From SIG575 sp045542485 (lineage in GTDB: Bacteria; Bacillota; Clostridia; Oscillospirales; Acutalibacteraceae): DNA of 64,000 nucleotides. Made by a program: the position numbers and the translations under genes. The notes below the pieces were generated by a model, which did no database searches, was not told the origin of the DNA, and was given only the letters and a program-made list of their open reading frames with translations. Of this stretch, positions 48,835-58,005 are shown in pieces. The stretch is taken from NCBI GenBank assembly GCA_045542485.1, contig JAZQLC010000051.1, forward strand, positions 70,756 through 134,755, given 5' to 3'. The first letter of the stretch is position 1; the number at the start of each line of letters is the position of its first letter.

Positions 48835-50116
48835 ACCGATAATAATCGGTGCAGGTCTTGCAGGAGTTGAGGCTGCGTGGCAGATGGCAAACAGAGGCAT
48901 TGAAGTATGTCTTGTCGAAATGAAGCCCGTGAAATTTTCTCCTGCACATAAATCTGAAAACTTTGCAGAGCTTGTCTGCTCTAACTCTCTGAAAGCACTT
49001 CGCACAGGCTCAGCGGCGGGAATGCTCAAGGAAGAGATGAAGCGTCTCGGCTCACTTACCGTGGAATGTGCGCTGGAAAGTGCTGTTCCTGCCGGTGGTG
49101 CACTTGCAGTTGACAGAGATAAGTTTTCACTTCTTGTCACAGAAAAAATAAAAAATCATAAGAATATAGAAGTCATTCACGGCGAAATCACGGAAATCCC
49201 TGAAAATGATATCGTGATTATCGCGGCAGGTCCTCTTGTCAGCGAGGGTCTTGCAAAAGAAATTGAAAAAATCTGCGGAGGCTTCCTCAGCTTCTTTGAT
49301 GCGGCGGCTCCCATTGTCAGTGGTGACAGTATTGATATGGACAGTGCTTTCTGTCAGTCAAGATATGACAGAGGTGACGAAAGCGACTATATCAACTGCC
49401 CTATGAACAAAGAGGAGTATGAGGCTTTTTACGAGGCTTTAGTGAATGCAGAAAGGGCAGAGCTTCATACCTTTGAGAAAAAGAAAAATGTGTATGAGGG
49501 CTGTATGCCTATTGAAATTATGGCGTCCCGAGGTGCTGACACTATGCGCTTCGGACCTCTGAAGCCTGTGGGACTCAGAGACCCGAGAACAGGTCACAGA
49601 CCCTGGGCGGTGCTTCAGCTGAGAAAGGAAAATCTCCCGGGCAGTGCATATAATCTTGTAGGTTTCCAGACGAATCTCAAATTCGGTGAGCAGAAGAGAG
49701 TGTTTTCTATGATTCCTGCACTGAAAAATGCAGAATTTCTCCGTTACGGAGTAATGCACAGAAACACATTTATAAATTCTCCCCGACTTCTCAAAGCAAC
49801 ATATGAAATGAGAGAAAGGGCAGGTCTTTTCTTCGCAGGACAGATTACAGGTGTTGAGGGTTATATGGAATCAGCATCGTCGGGAATTCTTGCAGGAATA
49901 AATGCAGCCAATAAAATTCTCGGTAAAGAAGAATTTGTGCCGTCACTCAATACGATGATTGGTGCTCTGGCAAGATATATTTCAAACGAAGAGGTTGATT
50001 CTTTTCAGCCTATGGGAGCAAACTTCGGTGCGCTTCCGCCCCTTGATGAAAAAATCAGAGATAAAAAATTAAGATATGAGGCTCTTGCAGAAAGAGGTCT
50101 CAGAGAATATGAATGA
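48815..50116 (+). CDS. trmFO: Folate/FAD-dependent tRNA (uracil-54-C5)-methyltransferase
   Basis: A 433-residue flavoprotein. The FAD motif PIIIGAGLAGVEAAWQMANR is at the N-terminus, followed by CSNSLKALR, GALAVDRDKF, and FQTNLKFGEQKRVF in the substrate part. It makes m5U54 in tRNA using methylenetetrahydrofolate. It starts inside the topA coding end (20-base overlap in another frame), with AAGGAAAAAG before the ATG. Next is plsX. Confidence 0.95.
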   Translation: MIIPRNKPIIIGAGLAGVEAAWQMANRGIEVCLVEMKPVKFSPAHKSENFAELVCSNSLKALRTGSAAGMLKEEMKRLGSLTVECALESAVPAGGALAVDRDKFSLLVTEKIKNHKNIEVIHGEITEIPENDIVIIAAGPLVSEGLAKEIEKICGGFLSFFDAAAPIVSGDSIDMDSAFCQSRYDRGDESDYINCPMNKEEYEAFYEALVNAERAELHTFEKKKNVYEGCMPIEIMASRGADTMRFGPLKPVGLRDPRTGHRPWAVLQLRKENLPGSAYNLVGFQTNLKFGEQKRVFSMIPALKNAEFLRYGVMHRNTFINSPRLLKATYEMRERAGLFFAGQITGVEGYMESASSGILAGINAANKILGKEEFVPSLNTMIGALARYISNEEVDSFQPMGANFGALPPLDEKIRDKKLRYEALAERGLREYE

Positions 50117-50129
50117 AAGGGTTGAGAAA

Positions 50130-51134
50130 ATGAAAGTTATAGTTGACGCAATGGGTGGCGACAATGCCCCTCTCGAAATACTGAAGGGTGCAAGAAAAGC
50201 CGCAGACAAATTCGGTGTGGAGATTGTTCTTGCAGGTAAAGAAGAGACTGTGAAAAAATGTGCAGAAGAAAACGGAATCAGCCTTGATGGTATGAAAATC
50301 ATTAACGCTGAAAGTGAAATTTCAATGTGCGATGACCCTAAATGTATTCTCAGGGAAAAGAGCGATTCTTCAATGGCGGTTGCTTTCAAAGCTCTTTCTG
50401 AGGGCGAGGCAGATGCTTTTGTCAGCGCAGGTTCAACAGGTGCAGTTGTTATGGGTGCAACATTCATCGTAAAGAGAATCAAAGGCATCAAGCGTCCTGC
50501 AATTGCAAGTATTATGCCTTCCTACACAGAACCGTTTATGGTTATGGATATCGGCGCAAATATCGAATGTCACAAGGAAAATCTCGTTCAGTTTGCTCAG
50601 ATGTCACAGATTTATATGAAAAACATAATCGGCTTTGAAAATCCGACAGTTGCTCTTGCAAACATCGGCGCAGAGCCTACAAAGGGTCCTGAAGTTCTTC
50701 AGGAAACATATAAAGCTCTTTCAGAAATGGAAGATGTGAACTTCATTGGCAATATCGAGCCGAGAGACATTCCTTTCGGCAAGGCAAACTGTGTTATCTG
50801 CAACGGCTTTACAGGAAACACTATTCTCAAAATGTATGAGGGTGTTGCAAGTGCTCTTATGAAGAAGGTCAAGGGCGTGTTCACAAGAAACATCTTCTCA
50901 ATGCTCGGCTATCTTTTTGTAAAGGGCGGCGTGAAAGAGCTCAAAGACAGTATGGACTATAAAGAGTTCGGTGGAGCACCTCTTCTCGGTGTTAAAAAGC
51001 CTGTTATCAAGGCTCACGGCTCTTCTGATGAAAGAGCAATTTTCAATGCTATCCGTCAGGCTATCGAGTGCTACAAGGCTGATGTCTGCGGTCAGATAGC
51101 AAGTCTTACCCAGAAATCAGAGGTTGAGGAATAA
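50130..51134 (+). CDS. plsX: Phosphate acyltransferase PlsX
   Basis: A 334-residue protein starting MKVIVDAMGGDNAPLEILKG, the PlsX signature, with VSAGSTGAVVMGATF, VMDIGANIECHKENLVQFA and a C-terminal FGGAPLLGVKKPVIKAHGSS. It converts acyl-ACP to acyl-phosphate for phospholipid synthesis with PlsY. The start at 50130 follows AAAGG; an in-frame ATG at 50109 inside trmFO has no site. Two bases separate it from rnc. A small acyl carrier protein gene, often found here, is absent. Confidence 0.95.
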   Translation: MKVIVDAMGGDNAPLEILKGARKAADKFGVEIVLAGKEETVKKCAEENGISLDGMKIINAESEISMCDDPKCILREKSDSSMAVAFKALSEGEADAFVSAGSTGAVVMGATFIVKRIKGIKRPAIASIMPSYTEPFMVMDIGANIECHKENLVQFAQMSQIYMKNIIGFENPTVALANIGAEPTKGPEVLQETYKALSEMEDVNFIGNIEPRDIPFGKANCVICNGFTGNTILKMYEGVASALMKKVKGVFTRNIFSMLGYLFVKGGVKELKDSMDYKEFGGAPLLGVKKPVIKAHGSSDERAIFNAIRQAIECYKADVCGQIASLTQKSEVEE

Positions 51135-51136
51135 TT

Positions 51137-51802
51137 ATGCAGGAGTTTGAAAATTTAATCGGCTATACCTTCAAGGATAAAAGTCTGCTTAAAAGAGCTT
51201 TGTCACATTCCTCTTATGCCAACGAAAATCATACTCCCAAAGAGAGCAACGAAAGACTTGAGTTTCTCGGCGACAGTGTTCTCGGTTTTATCACGGCAGA
51301 GTATTACTATAAGAATTTCTCGCTTCCCGAGGGCGAACTGACACGCCTTCGTGCAGCGACTGTATGTGAGAAAGCACTCTTCTCATTTTCAAAAGAAATC
51401 GAGCTTGGCAGATTTCTTTTCCTTGGCAAGGGTGAGGAGAACACAGGCGGCAGAGACAGAGCTTCGATGAACTCCGACGCTTTTGAGGCAGTTATCGCTG
51501 CGATTTATCTTGACGGCGGAATTGAAGAGGCAAAGAAATTCGTTCTGAGATTTGTTGAAAAACACGCGAAAACACAAGGCTCATTCAGAGATTACAAAAC
51601 AGTTCTTCAGGAGGTTATCCAGAGAAATCCCGAAGAAACGCTGGAATATGTGCTTGTGGGCGAAAGCGGTCCCGATCACAACAAAAGCTTTGAGGTTGAA
51701 GTACATCTCAACAGTAACATAATCGGCAAAGGTATAGGAAAATCAAAGAAAAACGCAGAGCAGGAGGCAGCAAGGGAAGCCCTTGCGTTGATGGGACTTT
51801 GA
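51137..51802 (+). CDS. rnc: Ribonuclease III
   Basis: A 221-residue RNase III. The catalytic domain has the signature NERLEFLGDSVLGF (about 36-49) and later the DAFEAVIAAIYLDGG motif. A C-terminal dsRNA-binding domain is at about 150-218 (DYKTVLQEVIQ, GIGKSKKNAEQEAAREAL). It cleaves double-stranded rRNA precursors. The stop overlaps the next TTG start (TTGA). The rnc...smc order is typical of Firmicutes. Confidence 0.96.
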   Translation: MQEFENLIGYTFKDKSLLKRALSHSSYANENHTPKESNERLEFLGDSVLGFITAEYYYKNFSLPEGELTRLRAATVCEKALFSFSKEIELGRFLFLGKGEENTGGRDRASMNSDAFEAVIAAIYLDGGIEEAKKFVLRFVEKHAKTQGSFRDYKTVLQEVIQRNPEETLEYVLVGESGPDHNKSFEVEVHLNSNIIGKGIGKSKKNAEQEAAREALALMGL

Positions 51803-52794
51803 AAAAATATAATGTAAGTATTTTTGTTCCTCACGAGGGGTGCCCCAATAACTGCTCCTTCTGTAATCAGAAAAGTATATCAGGCAAAAGCCATCTGCCC
51901 ACAGAGGCAGATGTGGTTTCTGCCTGTGATATCGCAGTGAAAACAGCACCGTCAGACGAGGGTGAGGTTGCCTTTTTCGGCGGCAGCTTTACGGCTATCG
52001 ACAGGGAATATATGGTGAAGCTTTTGAAAAGTGCTTACCCCTATGTCAAGGGAGGATTTTTCAAAGGTATCAGAGTTTCCACAAGACCCGATGCCATAGA
52101 CAGCGAAGTGTGTTCGCTGCTGAAAAAATATGGTGTCACCAGTGTCGAGCTTGGTTGCCAGAGTATGGACGATCAGGTCCTTGAGATGAATCTGAGAGGT
52201 CATACTTCAAAGGATGTGGAAGAGGCAGTCAGGATTCTGAAATCTTTCGGTTTTGAGACGGGTCTTCAGATGATGACGGGTCTTTACGGCTCAGATGCTG
52301 AAAAGGATATAAAAACTGCAGAAAAAATAATTTCTCTGAGACCTGATACGGTCAGAATTTATCCCACTGTTGTTCTTGAAAACACCTTGCTTGAGAAAAA
52401 ATTCAGGTCAGGTGAATACAAGGTAATGAGCCTTGAAGACACAACAGACCTTGTTGCAAAACTTCTTCTTATGTTTGAAGAAGAGGGTATTGCCGTAATA
52501 AGAACGGGACTTCATTCAGGCGGAAAGGTTGAAGAGGGATATGTGGCAGGAGCATATCATCCTGCTTTCAAGGAGCTTTGCGAAAGCAGAATTTACCTTG
52601 AAAAAATTCTCGAGAAAACAGACGGTATGTCTGAGAAAGAAATTGTAATTTCAGTTCCCGAGGGAGCACTTTCTCAGGCAATCGGTCAGAAAAAATCAAA
52701 CAGACAGCGTATTGAAGAGATGGGCTTTTCAGTGCGCTTTGAAGAAGATAAAACATTGAAAAAATACACGGTTTCGTGCCGTGCAGGGAAGTGA
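51799..52794 (+). CDS. Radical SAM protein (Elp3/YhcC-like)
   Basis: A 331-residue protein. VPHEGCPNNCSFCNQKSISG holds the radical-SAM CxxxCxxC cluster (about 15-22). FFGGSFTAIDREYM, STRPDAI and SVELGCQSMDDQVLEMNLRGH follow, as in the Elp3/YhcC-related group. The substrate is unknown; proteins of this group placed between rnc and smc are common in Clostridia. The start is TTG at 51799, overlapping the rnc stop. It ends 4 bases before smc. Confidence 0.88.
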   Translation: MKKYNVSIFVPHEGCPNNCSFCNQKSISGKSHLPTEADVVSACDIAVKTAPSDEGEVAFFGGSFTAIDREYMVKLLKSAYPYVKGGFFKGIRVSTRPDAIDSEVCSLLKKYGVTSVELGCQSMDDQVLEMNLRGHTSKDVEEAVRILKSFGFETGLQMMTGLYGSDAEKDIKTAEKIISLRPDTVRIYPTVVLENTLLEKKFRSGEYKVMSLEDTTDLVAKLLLMFEEEGIAVIRTGLHSGGKVEEGYVAGAYHPAFKELCESRIYLEKILEKTDGMSEKEIVISVPEGALSQAIGQKKSNRQRIEEMGFSVRFEEDKTLKKYTVSCRAGK

Positions 52795-52798
52795 ATTT

Positions 52799-55700
52799 AT
52801 GTTTTTGAAATCGCTTGAAATGCAGGGGTTCAAATCATTCCCCGACAAAACAGTTTTAAAACTCGAAAAAGGAATAACAGGTGTTGTAGGTCCCAACGGC
52901 TCAGGTAAGAGTAACATTTCCGACGCAGTAAGATGGGTGCTTGGCGAACAGTCTTCAAAAAGTCTCCGAGGCTCAAAGATGGAAGATGTTGTTTTCAGCG
53001 GTAACGCAGGTGGCAGAAAGGCACACGGCTTTGCCGAGGTTACACTGCGCCTTGATAACACTGACAGAAGTCTTGATTGCGACAGCGATGAAGTTGCGGT
53101 CACAAGACGATATTATCGCTCAGGCGAAAGCGAATACCTTCTTAACGGGGAAGGTGTGAGACTGCGTGACATCAATGAACTTTTTATGGATACAGGTCTT
53201 GGTCGTGACGGCTATTCTATGGTCAGCCAGGGCAGAATTGCCGACCTTATTTCTTCCAAATCAGGTCAGCGCCGTGAAATGCTTGAGGAAGCGTCAGGTA
53301 TTTCACATTACAGATACAGAAGAACAGACGCAAACCGTAAGCTTGACCAAGCAGAAGAAAATCTCGTAAGACTCCGTGACATTCTTTCGGAGCTTGAAGG
53401 CCGTGTAGGTCCTCTTAAAACTCAGAGCGAGAAGGCAAAAAAATTCCTTCTTCTTGCCGATGAAAAGAAAGAGCTTGAAATCGGTCTGTGGTTACATACA
53501 ATCGAACGCTCGAAAAATCTTCTCAGAGAGCAGGAAGAAAAGCTTGTTATTGCCACTGCACAGTATGAAAATGCTGAAAAGGAGCTTGAAAAAATCGAGG
53601 CAGAGCTTGAAGCTCTTACTGCAAAAAGTCAGGGTATCGCAGTTTCTGTTGATTTCATTCACAGAAGTAACGAGGCTCTTGAAGAGCAGGTTGCAAAGCT
53701 TGATGCCGATGCAGCAGTTGAGCAGAACTCAATCGAACACAACAAGGAAACAATTGAGCGTCTGACAAGAGATATTGAAGCGCTCACAAGCTCAAAGGAA
53801 AGCGTTGAAGAAAGAATTGCTGAAGAAGAGGCAAGTATCGTGGCAATTCTTGAGAGTATTTCAGCGAAAAAGGCAGAGCTTGAGGAAACAAAAGAACGTC
53901 TTTTCAGAATCCAGAGTGAAAACGAATCTTTTGCAGATGAGATTTTAGGTCTTACTGAAAAAATTGAAGAGCTCTCAAAAGACCTTGCAGATGCAAGAGT
54001 CAGAAAATCAACTGCTGATTCATCAATTGAAGAAATCAGAAACCGTACCGAAAGTGTTCTTGAAACTTTAGAGGGCAGAAAAGAGCTTCTGGGAAAAGCC
54101 CTTGCAGAAAAAGAAGAGAAAGAAAAGGCACTTGCCGTAATCAGAGAGAAAGTTGAAGAATCCAGAAACAGTATTGAGGGATATTCACTCAAGGCTGAAA
54201 CAAGAAAAGAAAAGGCTGATGAACTGAAAAAGGAAATCGACCTTCTTGAAATTGAACTTCATAAGAAATCTTCAAGGGCAAAGATGCTTGATGACCTTGA
54301 GAAGAATATGGACGGATACTCAGGCAGTGTCAAGGCAGTTATGAAAGAGATGAGAAGAGGTGTTCTCAAGGGGATACACGCACCTCTTTCACAGCTGATT
54401 TCAGTTGATGACGAATACGCAGCAGCGATTGAAACTGCTCTGGGAGCGTCTATTCAGCACATCGTTACAGATACTGAAAACGACGCGAAAAGGGCTATCA
54501 ATTTCCTTAAGGAAAACAGACAGGGCAGGGCAACGTTCCTTCCTATCGCCGCAATAAAATCAAAGCCTTTCCCGGAAAAAGACCTTGAAGATGAATTCGG
54601 CTTTATCGATATGGCAGACAAGCTTGTGTCATATGATGAAAAATATGCTGAAATTTTCAAATATGAGCTTGGTCATATTGCAGTTGTTGAAGATATGGAT
54701 TCGGCAATTGCGATTGCAAAAAGAAGAGGCTATAAATTCAAAATCGTAACACTTGACGGTCAGCTTATCAACGCAGGCGGTTCAATGACAGGTGGTTCAA
54801 GAACTCAGAATGCAGGTATGCTCAGCCGTGCAGGTGAAATTGAAAAGCTCTATGAAGAAGTCAAAAAACTTGAAAAAGAGCTTGAGGAAAAGAAAGCAAA
54901 ATATAAAACTCTCAGTGAAGACCTTGTTCTTTGTGAGGCAACTCTTTCAGCTGCACAGGCAGACCTGCTTACATTCCAGGAAGACCAGATCAGAGCAGAA
55001 AGTGCACTGAAGCTTGTGTCAGGTCAGCTTGAAACACTGGAAACAGGTCTCGGTGAACTTGAAGCAGAAATGAAAAATTCCGAAACGAGAATTTCAATCT
55101 TCTCTGCCGCATCAAAGGAGAGCGAAGAAAAGATTACTCTGCTTACTGCAGAAATTGAAAAATATCAGTCGGATGTTCTTGCGAGAAACACAAAGCGAGA
55201 GGAGCTTGTTTCATCAAGGGAAGAAATCACACGCCTTGAAAATGAAATAAATATGCAGATGCTTGCAGGTGAAAAGGATATCGAAGCCAAAAAACAGAGT
55301 ATTGCACAGCTCGTGTCAAGCGTAGGCGACAGCGAGGGCAAGGCTGAGCTTCTCAGGGCAGAGATTGAAGAAATCAGAGCAAAGAACGAGGCGATTGCGG
55401 AAAATATTGTCCGCATTAAGGATGAGGCATCAAAAATCCGTGCAAAACACGAGGAAGCAAAGAACGAAATCAAGACCCTCAATGCACAGCGTAACGAGTG
55501 TGAAGAAACAAGTGCAAATCTTCGTGTGAAACAGAGAAATATCACTGATGAAAGAGAGAAAATCAGCGGTGAATTAATCCGTCTTGATGAAAGAAAAACC
55601 TCAATGGTAAGAGAGTTTGAAGATACTGTCAACAAGCTCTTTGACGAATATCAGCTTACCCGTGAAGAGGCAAAGGCTCTTGATATCGTAATTGAAAATA

Positions 55701-56371
55701 TCGGAGAGGCTCAGAAAAAGCTTTCTGAAATCAAAGGTAAAATCAGAGCCCTCGGCAGCGTAAATACTGCGGCGATTGAAGAATATAAGGAAGTCAGCGA
55801 AAGATATGAGTTTATGAAGGGTCAGATTGAGGATATCGAAAAATCCCGTAATGAACTTATCAAGCTTATTTCGGAACTGACAGGTAAAATGAGCGAACAG
55901 TTCAGAGCACAGTTTGCAAGAATCAATTCATATTTCGGCGAAACCTTTGCCGAGCTTTTCGGTGGCGGTAAGGCAGAACTGATTCTGGAAGACCCCCTGA
56001 ATGTTCTTGAATGTGCCATTGAAATCAAGGTACAGCCTCCCGGTAAGAATGTCCGTAACATCGACCTTCTTTCAGGCGGTGAAAAGGGTCTGAGTGCGAT
56101 TGCGCTTCTCTTTGCAATTCTTAAGGTTACTCCTGCTCCTTTCTGTATCTTTGACGAGGTTGAAGCAGCTCTCGATGATGTTAATGTTACGAGATACGCA
56201 GAATATGTGAGAAGAATGACGAAGAATACACAGTTTATTCTCATCACTCACAGACGAGGCACTATGGAAGAGGCTGATGTTCTTTACGGCGTTACAATGC
56301 AGGAGGAAGGCGTAAGTAAAATGCTTGAGCTGAAGACTGCAGAAATGGCTAAAAAGCTGGGATTGGCATAA
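52799..56371 (+). CDS. smc: Chromosome segregation protein SMC
   Basis: A 1190-residue SMC. The N-terminal ATPase half has the Walker A VVGPNGSGKSNISDAVRW (about 30-47). Two long coiled coils flank a hinge (about 500-670, with NMDGYSGSVKAV and GGSMTGGSRTQ). The C-terminal half has the signature LSGGEKGLSAIALLFAILK (about 1090) and Walker B FCIFDEVEAALDDVN. It compacts and segregates DNA with ScpAB. The ATG at 52799 follows GGGAAG; a short upstream extension within the previous gene was not accepted. ftsY does not follow here, unlike many relatives. Confidence 0.96.
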   Translation: MFLKSLEMQGFKSFPDKTVLKLEKGITGVVGPNGSGKSNISDAVRWVLGEQSSKSLRGSKMEDVVFSGNAGGRKAHGFAEVTLRLDNTDRSLDCDSDEVAVTRRYYRSGESEYLLNGEGVRLRDINELFMDTGLGRDGYSMVSQGRIADLISSKSGQRREMLEEASGISHYRYRRTDANRKLDQAEENLVRLRDILSELEGRVGPLKTQSEKAKKFLLLADEKKELEIGLWLHTIERSKNLLREQEEKLVIATAQYENAEKELEKIEAELEALTAKSQGIAVSVDFIHRSNEALEEQVAKLDADAAVEQNSIEHNKETIERLTRDIEALTSSKESVEERIAEEEASIVAILESISAKKAELEETKERLFRIQSENESFADEILGLTEKIEELSKDLADARVRKSTADSSIEEIRNRTESVLETLEGRKELLGKALAEKEEKEKALAVIREKVEESRNSIEGYSLKAETRKEKADELKKEIDLLEIELHKKSSRAKMLDDLEKNMDGYSGSVKAVMKEMRRGVLKGIHAPLSQLISVDDEYAAAIETALGASIQHIVTDTENDAKRAINFLKENRQGRATFLPIAAIKSKPFPEKDLEDEFGFIDMADKLVSYDEKYAEIFKYELGHIAVVEDMDSAIAIAKRRGYKFKIVTLDGQLINAGGSMTGGSRTQNAGMLSRAGEIEKLYEEVKKLEKELEEKKAKYKTLSEDLVLCEATLSAAQADLLTFQEDQIRAESALKLVSGQLETLETGLGELEAEMKNSETRISIFSAASKESEEKITLLTAEIEKYQSDVLARNTKREELVSSREEITRLENEINMQMLAGEKDIEAKKQSIAQLVSSVGDSEGKAELLRAEIEEIRAKNEAIAENIVRIKDEASKIRAKHEEAKNEIKTLNAQRNECEETSANLRVKQRNITDEREKISGELIRLDERKTSMVREFEDTVNKLFDEYQLTREEAKALDIVIENIGEAQKKLSEIKGKIRALGSVNTAAIEEYKEVSERYEFMKGQIEDIEKSRNELIKLISELTGKMSEQFRAQFARINSYFGETFAELFGGGKAELILEDPLNVLECAIEIKVQPPGKNVRNIDLLSGGEKGLSAIALLFAILKVTPAPFCIFDEVEAALDDVNVTRYAEYVRRMTKNTQFILITHRRGTMEEADVLYGVTMQEEGVSKMLELKTAEMAKKLGLA

Positions 56372-56386
56372 TGAGGTGAAGAAGTT

Positions 56387-57109
56387 ATGGCTAAGAGAAT
56401 TGTAATTGCATCAGGCAAAGGCGGTGTAGGCAAATCCACCGTCACAGCAGGTCTTTCAAGAGCTCTTGAAAGTATGGGTAAAAAGGTCCTTGCAATAGAT
56501 TTTGACATAGGTCTTCGCTCCCTTGACCTTCTTTTTGATGTGAGAGATCAGGTTGTCAGAAACTGGGGCGATGTGCTTGTGGGCGACTGCGAAAAGGAAG
56601 ACGCAATTATTCACGTTGGCGGCATTGACTTTATTTCGGCACCCCTTTATTTCAACGAGGCGTTCACACCTGAAAAGGTCAGGGATTTAGTGAAAAGCTT
56701 TGATTACGACTACGATGTGATTTTCATTGATTCACCTGCAGGTATTGCTCAGGGCTTTGTTCTTGCCTGTGCAGGGGCAGACAGCGCTCTTGTTGTGTCA
56801 ACACCTGATGATGTGTGTGTCAGAAGCGTTGAAATAACGGCGAATAAAATTGCATCCTACGGTGTTAAAGAAATACGCCTTGTCATCAACAGATTCATTA
56901 AAAAGCTTTCTGCAAAAAGAAAGTTTCTCAGAGTCGATGAGGTTATCGACCTTACAACAGTACAGCTTATCGGCGTGATTCCCTACGATGAAAAAATCGG
57001 CTTTTCATCAATGGAAAAATCAACCTTTAATTTCAAATCATCTTCTCAGAAATCCTTCGGCAGAATCGCAAGAAGAATTATGGGCGAAGATGTGGCACTG
57101 AAGCTATGA
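56387..57109 (+). CDS. MinD/ParA-family ATPase
   Basis: A 240-residue P-loop ATPase with the deviant Walker A ASGKGGVGKSTVTAGLSRAL, AIDFDIGLRSLDLLF and Walker B FIDSPAGI. It resembles MinD, including the IGLRSLDLL-type switch, and its C-terminal helix SFGRIARRIMGEDVALKL could be a weak membrane-targeting segment. No minC or minE is adjacent, so it may be an orphan MinD for cell division or a related positioning ATPase. It follows smc by 15 bases. Confidence 0.85.
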   Translation: MAKRIVIASGKGGVGKSTVTAGLSRALESMGKKVLAIDFDIGLRSLDLLFDVRDQVVRNWGDVLVGDCEKEDAIIHVGGIDFISAPLYFNEAFTPEKVRDLVKSFDYDYDVIFIDSPAGIAQGFVLACAGADSALVVSTPDDVCVRSVEITANKIASYGVKEIRLVINRFIKKLSAKRKFLRVDEVIDLTTVQLIGVIPYDEKIGFSSMEKSTFNFKSSSQKSFGRIARRIMGEDVALKL

Positions 57110-57159
57110 TGCAAAGCATCAGGTGTTAATTTTTAGTTTTAATAAATGGAGTGAAAATC

Positions 57160-58005
57160 TTGCGAGAAATTCATTTGTCCCGACTTTCGGAAAAAATTGC
57201 AGAAATGTGCATAAAAGCCAATAAGATTCTGCCTTGCTCTCTTGAGGAAAAAATCAGGTCTTCTGCACTTACGGAGACGGAAGACTTGCCGCAATCCGTA
57301 ATGAGAGACATCAGTGAAAATCTTGACGCGGCGAAGGAGCTTGATATTCCCATCTGTCAGGATACGGGGATGGCAGTTATCTTTCTTGAAATAGGTCAGG
57401 ATGTTCATTTTACGGGAGGCAGTTTTGAAAAAGCAGTAAATGAGGGCGTGGCAAAAGGCTACACTGATGGACTTCTTCGCAAAAGCATTGTCCGTGACCC
57501 GCTTAAGGAAAGATTGAATACGGGCGACAACACTCCTGCTGTTATCCACACGAAAATTGTAGACGGCGACAAGGTGAAAATCACAGTAGCACCCAAAGGC
57601 TTCGGCAGTGAAAATATGAGTAATCTTAAAATGATGACACCTTCCGCAACTCGTGAGGATATTATAAATTTTGTTCTTGATTCTGTCCTTCGTGCAGGTG
57701 GTAACCCTTGTCCGCCGATTGTTCTCGGAATAGGCATCGGCGGTGATTTTGAAACGGTTGCCCTTTCTGCGAAGAGAGCACTGTGCCGTGATGTTTCAGT
57801 GAGAAACGAGGATTCGTTCTATGCGGAAATGGAAAGAGAAATTCTCGGAAGAGTCAACGGAACAAATATCGGCCCTCAGGGCTTCGGAGGAAAAACTACG
57901 GCACTGGCAGTAAACATTGAAGTTCTTCCAACCCATATTGCGGGACTTCCCGTGGCAGTAAATGTGGGTTGCCATGTTACACGACATATAACGGAGATTA
58001 TATAA
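57160..58005 (+). CDS. Class I (4Fe-4S) fumarate hydratase/tartrate dehydratase alpha subunit
   Basis: A 281-residue FumA N-terminal-type subunit with PICQDTGMAVIFLEIG (cluster Cys), APKGFGSENMSNLKMM, RAGGNPCPPIVLGIGIGGDFE and NIGPQGFGGKTTALAVNIE. In two-subunit enzymes the beta subunit gene normally follows directly, but here the next gene is an rRNA methylase; the beta subunit is not in the window. The start is TTG at 57160, with GGAG 8 bases upstream; the in-frame GTG at 57151 abuts that site. It overlaps the next ATG by one base. Confidence 0.9.
   Translation: MREIHLSRLSEKIAEMCIKANKILPCSLEEKIRSSALTETEDLPQSVMRDISENLDAAKELDIPICQDTGMAVIFLEIGQDVHFTGGSFEKAVNEGVAKGYTDGLLRKSIVRDPLKERLNTGDNTPAVIHTKIVDGDKVKITVAPKGFGSENMSNLKMMTPSATREDIINFVLDSVLRAGGNPCPPIVLGIGIGGDFETVALSAKRALCRDVSVRNEDSFYAEMEREILGRVNGTNIGPQGFGGKTTALAVNIEVLPTHIAGLPVAVNVGCHVTRHITEII

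Noticed and set aside
57112..57126. TGATGC-AAA-GCATCA hairpin between the MinD-like and fumarase genes
   Set aside because: Short 6-bp stem with no adjacent T-run; too weak to call a terminator or operator.
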